Source: Ignavibacteriota bacterium (GTDB lineage Bacteria > Bacteroidota > Ignavibacteria > Ignavibacteriales > Melioribacteraceae). Taken from it: a DNA stretch of 64,000 nucleotides. Position numbers and translations under genes: made by a program. Shown one piece after another: positions 1-7,964 of this stretch (its first letter is position 1; each line of letters begins with the position of its first letter). The notes under the pieces are model-generated. The model was not told where the DNA came from, searched no databases, and saw only the letters and a list, made by a program, of their open reading frames with translations. The DNA lies in NCBI GenBank assembly GCA_016708125.1, contig JADJGF010000001.1:4300001-4364000 (forward strand), given 5' to 3'.

Positions 1-504
1 AGTTTTTCTAAGATAAACTGAATTAACTTCTTCAATTATTGTTTGATCGTCATCATCACCATATCCAATACCGGTTTTACCCAAGCTCCAACCAAAATCA
101 TTAAATGAAATTTCTTTCCATCCGCTTGGAGGTTCTTTTGTACCAAGAAAATATTTCCAATAATCACTTTTGTTTATTATTGTTTTCCAAGATGAAGATT
201 GAGTTTTTATATCTTTACCCGAAGAACTTATTAATAAATATTCACTGATATTTATTTTAATTGCCGGGAAAATCCATTTCTGCAAATTAGTTTTAGAATC
301 AGAAAGTGAATATCCTTCAAGATCAATAATTTCATCATCGTTATTAAATAATTCAATCCAGTCGGGAGTTTCACCAAATTCATCAAAATAAGAATTAGAG
401 TTTGAAGACATTACCTCATTTAACAAAAGATTTTGTGAATAAGAATTTATTTGAAGTGAAATAAATAAAATTAAATACTTAAAATATGTGAAGTTATTTT
501 TCAA
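1..504 (-). CDS. Secreted lamin-tail-domain protein (3' end cut by window edge)
   Basis: The frame is open from a TTG start to the window edge (168 codons), so the C-terminus is missing. TTG at 504 is preceded by GGGGGA at about 6 bases, and no better start is visible. The first ~24 residues form a signal peptide (NNFTYFKYLILFISLQINSYSQ). Residues ~25-75 read LNEVMSSNSN...DWIELFN...LEGYSLSD, the pattern of a lamin tail domain (LTD) in bacterial secreted proteins. A segment with W-K...PPSGW...FNDFGWSLGKTGIGYGD follows; it resembles the region that precedes CotH-like domains in large FCB surface proteins. The strong terminator at 531-572 separates it from the glucanase operon, so it is probably transcribed from its own promoter. 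The function is unknown. LTD is recognised by pattern only. Confidence 0.75.
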   Translation of the reverse strand, partial: MKNNFTYFKYLILFISLQINSYSQNLLLNEVMSSNSNSYFDEFGETPDWIELFNNDDEIIDLEGYSLSDSKTNLQKWIFPAIKINISEYLLISSSGKDIKTQSSSWKTIINKSDYWKYFLGTKEPPSGWKEISFNDFGWSLGKTGIGYGDDDDQTIIEEVNSVYLRKT

Positions 505-530
505 AAAGTTCCCCCAACCAAAATAACCAT

Positions 531-572
531 ATAAAAAAATAGTGAACCAAATAAAATTCAGTTCACTATTTT
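531..572 (-). terminator. Rho-independent terminator of the glucanase operon
   Basis: A perfect 12-bp stem (arms 536-547 and 561-572, containing AATAGTGAAC / GTTCACTATT) with a 13-nt loop lies just after the stop of the GH16 gene. On the minus strand it is followed by a run of T (positions 532-540). It closes the minus-strand operon. Confidence 0.85.
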
Positions 573-591
573 CGAAAAAATAATTTGAAAA

Positions 592-1437
592 CTAATTTGC
601 AGTTTTTTGATAAACTCTTACATAATCTATTTCCATTGTTGCGGGAAATGCATCCGGATCAATTCCTTGAACACCGCCCCAATTGCCGCCGACTGCTACA
701 TTTAAGATTAAATGAAATCTTTTATCAAACGGCCATTTTTCCCAACCATTATTTTCATTTGAAAAAGAAAAATATTTTTGGTCGTCTATTAAAAAATCAA
801 TTTTTTCTTCACTCCAATTTATAGAGTATTTGTGAAAATCAGAAATAGCTGTTGGAATTTTTAACTTATTAGTTTTTTGAGTTCCGATAACGTGATTATA
901 TGCTTTTGTATGAACAGAACCATGAATTACATTTGGATCATAGCCAACGTGTTCCATAATATCAATTTCGCCGCTTTCAGGCCAGCCGCCATATTCCCAA
1001 TCTGTTGAGAGCATCCAAATTGCGGGCCAAGTTCCTATTCCCGTTGGAATTTTAGCATAAACTTCAATTATGCCGTATTTCCAATCACCTTTATATTTAC
1101 TTCTTAACCTTGCGGAAGTAAAATTTCTTGTTCCATCAGTGCTGGTATATTTTTCATCAATTGCAACAATTTTAAGTTTTTCATTTTCAATAAATGAATT
1201 CTCTTTTCGTGCAGTATAATATTGTTGTTCATTATTTCCGCCGCCATCCGCATTTACTTCATATTCCCATTTGCTTAAATCAATTTGAGTATTATTAAAT
1301 TCATCATTCCAAACTAATTTATAACCTTCAATCTGCGGAATATTTTCTTCGTCTTTAGGCTCACTTCCGGATTCATTGCAATTGAAAAAAGTAAAAATCA
1401 TTAAAGTGTATAATATTGTTATCATTTTTTTCTTCAT
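592..1437 (-). CDS. GH16 family laminarinase-type endo-beta-glucanase, lipoprotein
   Basis: 281 aa. The N-terminus is a lipoprotein signal with the lipobox Cys at residue 20 (FTFFNC), followed by an acidic linker. The rest is one GH16 domain (about 38-278): start WNDEFN at ~43, catalytic motif GEIDIMEHVG at ~156-165 with Glu157 as nucleophile and Glu162 as acid/base, and the end DYVRVYQ. The EIDIME spacing (one extra residue) is that of laminarinases (beta-1,3-glucanases), unlike the EIDVE lichenase type of the GH16 gene at 5071-6891. The predicted role is to cut beta-1,3- or mixed-linkage glucan at the outer membrane surface. It lies 6 bp after the symporter stop and is the last gene before the terminator. 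The family is certain; the exact linkage preference is inferred. Confidence 0.93.
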   Translation of the reverse strand: MKKKMITILYTLMIFTFFNCNESGSEPKDEENIPQIEGYKLVWNDEFNNTQIDLSKWEYEVNADGGGNNEQQYYTARKENSFIENEKLKIVAIDEKYTSTDGTRNFTSARLRSKYKGDWKYGIIEVYAKIPTGIGTWPAIWMLSTDWEYGGWPESGEIDIMEHVGYDPNVIHGSVHTKAYNHVIGTQKTNKLKIPTAISDFHKYSINWSEEKIDFLIDDQKYFSFSNENNGWEKWPFDKRFHLILNVAVGGNWGGVQGIDPDAFPATMEIDYVRVYQKTAN

Positions 1438-1443
1438 TATTTA

Positions 1444-3081
1444 TTACCAAAAAATTGCATATAAAAGTGCTAAGACTAAACAGACTGTATATGAAGCTAA
1501 ATTAAAAGTTTTATCTGTGCTAAATATTTTTGCCGTTAAATTAAATCCTTTGGGATCATCATCATATTGATTTGATGATAAACTAATCATTGCCGCAATT
1601 ACAATTGTTATTAGAAATGTATACAGCATTTGATCCATAAACGGTAATTCTATTGCCGGAACTTTTAGAACCAAAGCTACCGGAATTGATAATATTGCTC
1701 CCCATATTGCTCCGCGTGTTGTTACTTTTTTCCAGAATAATCCCAACATTGAAACTGCTAAAATTCCCGGACTTACTAATCCCGTATATTCTTGTATGTA
1801 TTGAAATACTTGCGGTAAACTTTTTAAGAACGGAGCTACTAATAATGCAATTACCAATGCAACTGCTGCTGTAATTCTGCCGGTTGTTACCAGATTTTTT
1901 TCACTTGCATTTTTCTTTATGTATGGTTTATAAATATCCATTGTAAAAATTGTTGCAGTTGAGTTTAACATTGAAGCAAGTGATGAAACAATTGCGGCTG
2001 TTAATGCTGCTATAACTACTCCTTTTAATCCACTTGGAACAAATGTACTTATCAACCAAGGATATGCTTTATCATAATTTACAGATCCGTCTGTTTTTAA
2101 AAACGCATCTTTTACACCTTCAACTAATGCTGTTCCTTCCGGTTGAGAAAACATTACAAATGCTACTATTCCGGGAACCACAACAATTAAAGGAATGATA
2201 AGTTTTAAGAATGCCGCAAATGCAATTCCTTTTTGCGCTTCTCTTAATGATTTTGCTGCAAGTGTTCTCTGAATTATATATTGATTAAATCCCCAATAAT
2301 ATAAATTAGCAATCCACATTCCGCCGATTAATACTGCAATTCCCGGAAGATTATTAAACTCCGGATTATCTTTTGAAAGTATCATATGAAATTTATCACC
2401 GGCTGTATTATATATGTGATTTAATCCATTTACAATTCCGCCTTCCGGTGTAACATAATCTAACGCTATAATTGTTGTGATAATTCCGCCAAGTATAAGT
2501 AAAATTACTTGAATAACATCCGTCCAAGCTACTGCAGAAAGTCCGCCATATAACGAATATGCCGCAGCCAAAACTCCAAGTCCAATCATTGCCGGAAATA
2601 ACAACGAACCATCCCCCGTTCCCATTACTGTATCTAAGGCTTTTGCGCCTAAAAACATTACAGTTGTTAGATTTACAAATACAAATAAAAATATCCAGAA
2701 TATTGCAAGAATAGTTTTTAGAGTTGTGTTAAATCTATGTTCAATAAATTCCGGAATTGTGTAAATCTTTTTTTCGATAAAAATCGGTAAAAAGAATTTT
2801 CCGACTATTAACAAAGTTATTGCTGCCATCCATTCATAAGATGCAATTGCTAAACCGCCGGCAAATCCAGAACCGGACATTCCAATTATTTGTTCTGCAG
2901 AAATATTTGCAGCAATTAGTGATGAACCAATTGCCCACCATGTTAAAGTATTTCCGGCTAAAAAATAATCGTTGGAATTTTTTTCATGACCTTTCTTGTT
3001 TCTTGATACAAAAAGTCCAAGTGAAACAATACCAATTATGTAAATTCCAAAAATGATATAATCGAGACTATTAAAGTTCAA
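1444..3081 (-). CDS. Sodium:solute symporter (SSS family), probable sugar transporter
   Basis: 545 aa with about 14 hydrophobic segments. The opening SLDYIIFGIYIIGIVSLGLFVSR and the block NDYFLAGNTLTWWAIGSSLIAANISAEQIIGMSGSGFAGGL are diagnostic of the SSS family (SglT/SGLT-like), and GGLSAVAWTDVIQ follows at about 180. Such proteins couple sugar uptake across the inner membrane to sodium entry. It sits between the GH3 beta-glucosidase (33-bp gap) and the GH16 lipoprotein (6-bp gap). The likely cargo is glucose or a short beta-glucoside released by those enzymes; that is an inference from context. A second SSS gene lies at 16611-18176. No ABC permease or PTS component was found nearby. Confidence 0.93.
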   Translation of the reverse strand: MNFNSLDYIIFGIYIIGIVSLGLFVSRNKKGHEKNSNDYFLAGNTLTWWAIGSSLIAANISAEQIIGMSGSGFAGGLAIASYEWMAAITLLIVGKFFLPIFIEKKIYTIPEFIEHRFNTTLKTILAIFWIFLFVFVNLTTVMFLGAKALDTVMGTGDGSLLFPAMIGLGVLAAAYSLYGGLSAVAWTDVIQVILLILGGIITTIIALDYVTPEGGIVNGLNHIYNTAGDKFHMILSKDNPEFNNLPGIAVLIGGMWIANLYYWGFNQYIIQRTLAAKSLREAQKGIAFAAFLKLIIPLIVVVPGIVAFVMFSQPEGTALVEGVKDAFLKTDGSVNYDKAYPWLISTFVPSGLKGVVIAALTAAIVSSLASMLNSTATIFTMDIYKPYIKKNASEKNLVTTGRITAAVALVIALLVAPFLKSLPQVFQYIQEYTGLVSPGILAVSMLGLFWKKVTTRGAIWGAILSIPVALVLKVPAIELPFMDQMLYTFLITIVIAAMISLSSNQYDDDPKGFNLTAKIFSTDKTFNLASYTVCLVLALLYAIFW

Positions 3082-3113
3082 TATGTGTTCTCCTTAAATT
3101 TTAAATTCTATTA

Positions 3114-4970
3114 TCATTTTTTATAAGTTAATCCATATCCATATGGGAATAATGGATCGTAATTTTCATCACCTACATTAATTGGTATTTGTTCAATATT
3201 TTTAGGCCAAGTAAAAGATAATTTTCCGCTAAAATCAACATCACCAAAAAGTACGTCAGCAATTCCTTGTCCTTCTGAACCGGGAAGCCAAGCTGCGACA
3301 AATGCATTTGCTTTTTCTAATTCATTGTTAATTATCATTGGTCTGCCCGAAAGTAAAATTACAACAAATGGTTTATTTGATTCCTTTACTTTACTAATTG
3401 TTTTAATATCTTCTTCACTAAGAGTTAAATCTTGATCGTCTCCAAAGCCTTCTGCATAAGGATTTTCTCCAACAACAACAATTATAACATCAGCATTTTC
3501 AGCATTGCTTCCATCTAATGAAGTAATAACATTTGTATTTTTACTAACAGAATTTTTTACTGCATTTAAAATACTTGTTCCGCCTTTTACAACTTCACCA
3601 TTATTTCCTTGCCAAGAGATTGTCCAGCCGCCGCATTGCATTCCAACATTATCTGCACCTCTTCCGGAAACTAAAATATTTTTAACTTCTTTAGAAATTG
3701 GTAAAATATTATTTTCATTTTTTAATAAAACTAAGGATTGCTGAACAGCTTTTCTACCAACTTCTCTATTTTCTTTTGATCCAACTTTTGCAGATAAATT
3801 ATTTTCAATTTTAACTTTATTAAACAAATCAAAATTAAATTTAGCTTTCAAGATTCTGCTTACTGCATCATCAATTCTGGTAAGAGGAACTTTACCTTCT
3901 GCAACTAATTCCTTTAAATTTTTGATAAAGTCAAAATAAGTATTTATTGGCTGACCATTAACTCCAACTTTTCCTTGTAAAGCTGGACCATTAGGAATCA
4001 TAATCATATCCAATCCGGCATTGATTGATTTTTCAATATCGCTTTTATAATCACCTTCTAATTGATCAATTGCTGCCCAATCAGAAACAATAAATCCCTC
4101 ATATTTCAATTCACCTTTCAGCAAATCTGTAATTAAATATTTGTGCCCATGCATTTTTTCACCGTTCCAACTGCTGTAAGAAATCATAATGGTTGCTGTT
4201 TTCTCTTTCATTGCAGAAATATATCCGGGTAAATGAATTTTTCTTAAAGATTGTTCATCATATTCAGCATTACCTTGATCTTTACCGTTTGTAGTTCCTC
4301 CATCACCCATATAATGTTTTGTACAAGAAAGAACTGCTTCCGGTGAAGCTAAATTTCCATTTTCAAATCCTTTAACTGCGGCAGCGCCAAGCTGAGCAAC
4401 AAGTTCAGGATTTTCACTAAAACTTTCGTAAGTTCTTCCCCATCTTTCATCTCTAACAACTGCAACACATGGCGCAAAAGTCCAATGAATTTTTGTAGCT
4501 GAAATTTCTTGTGCTGCAACTTTTGCAACTTCTTCAACTAACTCAGGATTTCTTGTGCATCCTAACCCAATATTGTGTGGAAAAATTACGGCATTGTTTA
4601 CATTATTGTGCCCATGAACAGCGTCAATCCCTAATAGAATTGGGATTCCTAACCTTGTTTTAAGTGAAAAACCAATTAATGTATCTGCCATTTTTGTCCA
4701 TCCGCCGGCAGAAATATCAGCTATTTCGGAATTTCCTCCCCAAAGAACTGAACCGATTGCATATTTTGTAATATCGTTATAATCAACAAGCGCATTTTGA
4801 TCAACTTGTGTCATTTGACCAATTTTTTCTTCAAGTGTCATTTTGCTTAATAATTCTTTAACTTTTTCATCAACACCAACTTCAGCATTTTTAATTACAT
4901 CAGTATTGTTAGAACAAGAAAGAGCCATAATAGAAAATATGAGTATAGAAAGGAAATTATTTTTTTTCAT
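3114..4970 (-). CDS. bglX: GH3 family beta-glucosidase / beta-glucan exohydrolase, lipoprotein
   Basis: 618 aa from the ATG at 4970; an in-frame TTG one codon upstream is possible. The signal ends in a lipobox (IMALSC, Cys at ~19). The GH3 N-terminal barrel spans about 35-380 with LLGIDAVHGHN (~113-123), KHYMGDGGTTNGKDQG, and the nucleophile segment GFIVSDW (Asp ~297). The C-terminal GH3 domain (~410-615) has ILVSGRGADNVGMQCGGWTISWQG and GDVDFSGKLSFTWP. It has no fibronectin-III tail, which gives the short form similar to plant 1,3-1,4-beta-glucan exohydrolases. The predicted job is to release glucose from the ends of beta-glucan oligosaccharides made by the endo-acting enzymes. It is 100 bp downstream of the permuted lichenase and 33 bp before a symporter. 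The symbol is a family-level assignment. Confidence 0.92.
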   Translation of the reverse strand: MKKNNFLSILIFSIMALSCSNNTDVIKNAEVGVDEKVKELLSKMTLEEKIGQMTQVDQNALVDYNDITKYAIGSVLWGGNSEIADISAGGWTKMADTLIGFSLKTRLGIPILLGIDAVHGHNNVNNAVIFPHNIGLGCTRNPELVEEVAKVAAQEISATKIHWTFAPCVAVVRDERWGRTYESFSENPELVAQLGAAAVKGFENGNLASPEAVLSCTKHYMGDGGTTNGKDQGNAEYDEQSLRKIHLPGYISAMKEKTATIMISYSSWNGEKMHGHKYLITDLLKGELKYEGFIVSDWAAIDQLEGDYKSDIEKSINAGLDMIMIPNGPALQGKVGVNGQPINTYFDFIKNLKELVAEGKVPLTRIDDAVSRILKAKFNFDLFNKVKIENNLSAKVGSKENREVGRKAVQQSLVLLKNENNILPISKEVKNILVSGRGADNVGMQCGGWTISWQGNNGEVVKGGTSILNAVKNSVSKNTNVITSLDGSNAENADVIIVVVGENPYAEGFGDDQDLTLSEEDIKTISKVKESNKPFVVILLSGRPMIINNELEKANAFVAAWLPGSEGQGIADVLFGDVDFSGKLSFTWPKNIEQIPINVGDENYDPLFPYGYGLTYKK

Positions 4971-5070
4971 CAATTTGTCTCAATTATTATTGAATAAGTT
5001 TTGTAAAATTTATTGTGTGAGTCATTTAAAATATTGGTTGGGAAAAAATCATTTAACATGACAAACATTT

Positions 5071-6891
5071 TTATTTAAGATAAACCATTTTTTTTGAAAG
5101 TTTTGAATTTTCAGTAATTAAATTGATAATATAAACTCCGGAATTCACCGAATCACCATTATTATTTATAGCATTCCATAAAAACTGATGCTGCCCCATT
5201 GAAAGATTTATTAATTCTTTCGAGTAAATTTCATTTCCAATTACATCATAAATTTTCACAAAAACATTTTCCGTTTTGGGAAGCTGGAATTGAATATGCG
5301 TAGCACCGTTAAACGGATTTGGATAATTTTGATTTAATTTATAAGATGAACTTTTTTTATAAATTTTCTCATCATCAATTTTTGTAGCAATTTTTTCAAT
5401 TACAATTCCGCTTAAAACTGCTCTATCTAATTCCGCACTAAAATTGAATTCTAAAATTTCATCGATTACTTCAACATTTTCAACTTTAATTTCATACGCT
5501 GCATTTTTTGGTACATGACTTAAAATATCCAAATTATTTTCTATCAAAACTCCTTCTACATGAACATCAAAAACTCTCTTCCCAATTGTATCAAAATATT
5601 TTTCTGCAAACATCAGATTTATATTATAACTTCCATTTGGGACTCTAATTTTATAACTAACTAAACCATTTCTTTCTGTTCGATAAATTTGATCCAAATC
5701 TGTAAGACCTATTGAAGCAGTAACTTGTGATTGATAACCTTCTGTAAAACCATATTCTTTACTTAAATCCCATTCTTGATCAGCAATAAATCCTATTTGT
5801 TCATCACCGCCAACATTAATTTTAATTGGGAATTGAAGTTCTTTTGTTACGGAAAAAGTCGACAATTTTCCAGCCATTGTATTGGGAGTTGCAACCAAAT
5901 CTTTTATGTTAAGTGCAATAATATTGTAGGTTTTTGTTGAATCAAGATCAGAGACAGTTAAACGGACAGTTTTTTGATTTTCAAGAAGTTCAGCTTTTTC
6001 TATTGTAACGTTTACAATTGTATAACTTGATTTATTTTCAGCTGATTGTTTATTTATTTGTTCCGAGAAATATAAATCTATGGTATTTTTTAGTGCTCTA
6101 ATTTCTAAAATTGTAGGAGGAGTTGTATCAGAATAACCAACATGCGTTTCATCAGTTAAACATAAAACTAATTTCCCATCATTAAAAACAGCGTTTTCTT
6201 TAATAAAATCACAGCCATTTCCATCCCAAGTGTGAGTTGCCTTATCCCATTTTGTTTCATCAAAATTATCAAAATTATCTAACCATTGAAATGTAAAATT
6301 ATTTTCTGAACCAGAATCACCATTTCCGGGCGTGTATGAATAATATTTCACCCAATCATAATGGGCAAAAACCGGAAGAACTTCCGGCTTAAAAACTCCA
6401 ACCCAATCTTCATAAATCGGATTCCATATGTTCATCATAATTTTTTGAGCATAAATTAATGTTGAAATGTGACTTCCGGTTTGCCTGTAAACTTCTTGAT
6501 CATCGATAAACCAAGCTACATATTCCGGAGTCCATTCAAATCCGTAAGTATGATAATCTTCCGTTGGATCAAAATTCACAAAGTTAGATCTAACATGATT
6601 TGTTTGTCCAACCGTTATTGTGTTAAACTGAATATTGTTATTGTATCTGCCCAATATTTCAACATCAATTTCGTTCCATTTTCCGGTAGTCCAAGGAATT
6701 GAATCTGTTCCGGTGAAATAAGTGAAGAAGGATGCTAAAATTCCATCCTTCTGTTGTAATTTATAATTTGCTTCAAATCTTCCATAAAGATAAGCTTCTT
6801 TAGTTCTATATTCAGCTCCCTTATAATCTTTAGAAAGTAAATACGATTGACACATAAAAATAAGTAAGATAATCTTTATAGTTAGTTTCAT
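5071..6891 (-). CDS. Circularly permuted GH16 lichenase with Ig-like, malectin and T9SS sorting domains
   Basis: 606 aa. Signal peptide ~1-20. The GH16 domain begins directly at GAEYRTKEAYLYGRFEANYK (25-44), has catalytic NEIDVEILG (Glu74, Asp76, Glu78) and ends its usual core at FAHYDWVKYYSYTPG (~175-189). The part that is N-terminal in ordinary Bacillus-type lichenases (FxWxDNFDNFDxxKWDKA...WDGNGCDF...DGKLVLCLT) follows at ~200-247. That order matches the natural circular permutation known from the Fibrobacter succinogenes 1,3-1,4-beta-glucanase. Next come an Ig-like domain (~257-350), a malectin-like sugar-binding domain (INVGG at ~358 to ~502) and a T9SS C-terminal domain with NYPNPFN at 522-528. 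It is predicted to be a surface or secreted endo-1,3-1,4-beta-glucanase. The malectin and Ig calls rest on pattern. Confidence 0.93.
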   Translation of the reverse strand: MKLTIKIILLIFMCQSYLLSKDYKGAEYRTKEAYLYGRFEANYKLQQKDGILASFFTYFTGTDSIPWTTGKWNEIDVEILGRYNNNIQFNTITVGQTNHVRSNFVNFDPTEDYHTYGFEWTPEYVAWFIDDQEVYRQTGSHISTLIYAQKIMMNIWNPIYEDWVGVFKPEVLPVFAHYDWVKYYSYTPGNGDSGSENNFTFQWLDNFDNFDETKWDKATHTWDGNGCDFIKENAVFNDGKLVLCLTDETHVGYSDTTPPTILEIRALKNTIDLYFSEQINKQSAENKSSYTIVNVTIEKAELLENQKTVRLTVSDLDSTKTYNIIALNIKDLVATPNTMAGKLSTFSVTKELQFPIKINVGGDEQIGFIADQEWDLSKEYGFTEGYQSQVTASIGLTDLDQIYRTERNGLVSYKIRVPNGSYNINLMFAEKYFDTIGKRVFDVHVEGVLIENNLDILSHVPKNAAYEIKVENVEVIDEILEFNFSAELDRAVLSGIVIEKIATKIDDEKIYKKSSSYKLNQNYPNPFNGATHIQFQLPKTENVFVKIYDVIGNEIYSKELINLSMGQHQFLWNAINNNGDSVNSGVYIINLITENSKLSKKMVYLK

Positions 6892-6917
6892 TTTTCGCTT
6901 ATAATTTTCCGATCAAT

Positions 6918-7955
6918 TTAAAAAGTGATTGTTAATGTAAACTTTTGAACATTACTTAATCTGCCAAAATTTTGATAAGCATAATCAAATCCTAAAGAAA
7001 CATTTCCCAATAAATATTGCTTAATTCCGGCACCGAGAGAAAATGATTCTTCCGATTCATCTAGGAACAATGATTTATATCCGCCTCTCAAAGCAAATAA
7101 ATCGTTAAATACATATTCCATTCCAAGATTGATACTTTCATAATTATCGCTTACATGCAATGCATCTAAAGCAATTAACAGTTCGTGATTGTCAATCTTT
7201 ATCGGATCATAAGCAACACCAACTCTAAAGTTTAACGGTAAATCCCATTCATCTGTTTGAAGATATGCGGGAATGTTTCCATTATTTCCGGAGTTTTCTT
7301 CATCCGGATCAAAAACTATTAATGCTGAGTTTCCCTGCAATTGCATTTTAGTTCCAAAATTAGAAATTGCCATTGCAAGCAGCATTCCATCAAATGGAGT
7401 TACATATTGAACTCCCATATCTATTGCTATTGCTGAGGCTGACATTTTCCAAATACTCTGCTGCACAAATTTAGGATTAAATCCAATTGAAAAATTATCG
7501 GTTAGCTGAATAGCCCAAGCAACACTGAACGCTATATCAGTTGCGCTGAAGGTTTCACCCGTTCCATTTGGATCATCAATTGTTGTAACTTTCATATCAC
7601 CAATATCTGATGTAGTAAAGCTTAATCCAATTGCTCCAAGTGAACCTAAGTTATAAGTCAGCCCAATAAAATCATATTTTACATCCGCAATCCATTGAGT
7701 ATGATCCACAATAAAACTTGCGCCTTCGACTTTTGTAATTCCAGCCGGATTCCAATAAAGTGCACTTGGATCATCAGCTACTGCAACAAATGCGCTTCCC
7801 ATTCCCATTGATCTTGAACCTTGACTGATTGATAAAAATGGAGCCGCAGTTGTACCTCTTTTTGAAACATCACTTACAAATCCTTGCGGAAATAAATTTG
7901 AATTAGCAAGTATGATTAAAGTAAAAACTACTAATATTTTATTTTTCATTTTCAA
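6918..7955 (-). CDS. PorV/PorQ-family outer-membrane beta-barrel protein
   Basis: 345 aa with a signal peptide (to about LFPQG, residue ~25). The region after it, SQGSRSMGMGSAFVAVADDPSALYWNPAGI, is the hallmark of PorV/PorQ and related FadL-like barrels. The rest alternates short amphipathic strands and ends in an aromatic residue (FTLTITF), as outer-membrane barrels do. In T9SS, PorV proteins bind and shuttle cargo that carries C-terminal sorting domains. Here it follows the 1047-codon T9SS-type protein by 9 bp and the TonB receptor beyond that, so the three probably act together at the surface. Whether it is the general T9SS shuttle or a locus-specific paralogue cannot be told; locus-specific is the inference from its position. 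Confidence 0.85.
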   Translation of the reverse strand: MKMKNKILVVFTLIILANSNLFPQGFVSDVSKRGTTAAPFLSISQGSRSMGMGSAFVAVADDPSALYWNPAGITKVEGASFIVDHTQWIADVKYDFIGLTYNLGSLGAIGLSFTTSDIGDMKVTTIDDPNGTGETFSATDIAFSVAWAIQLTDNFSIGFNPKFVQQSIWKMSASAIAIDMGVQYVTPFDGMLLAMAISNFGTKMQLQGNSALIVFDPDEENSGNNGNIPAYLQTDEWDLPLNFRVGVAYDPIKIDNHELLIALDALHVSDNYESINLGMEYVFNDLFALRGGYKSLFLDESEESFSLGAGIKQYLLGNVSLGFDYAYQNFGRLSNVQKFTLTITF

Positions 7956-7964
7956 TCTCTACGC

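Noticed and set aside
6892..6917. GG-N10-GC spacing just before the permuted lichenase gene
   Set aside because: The flanking bases do not match the sigma-54 consensus and the site is too close to the start codon.
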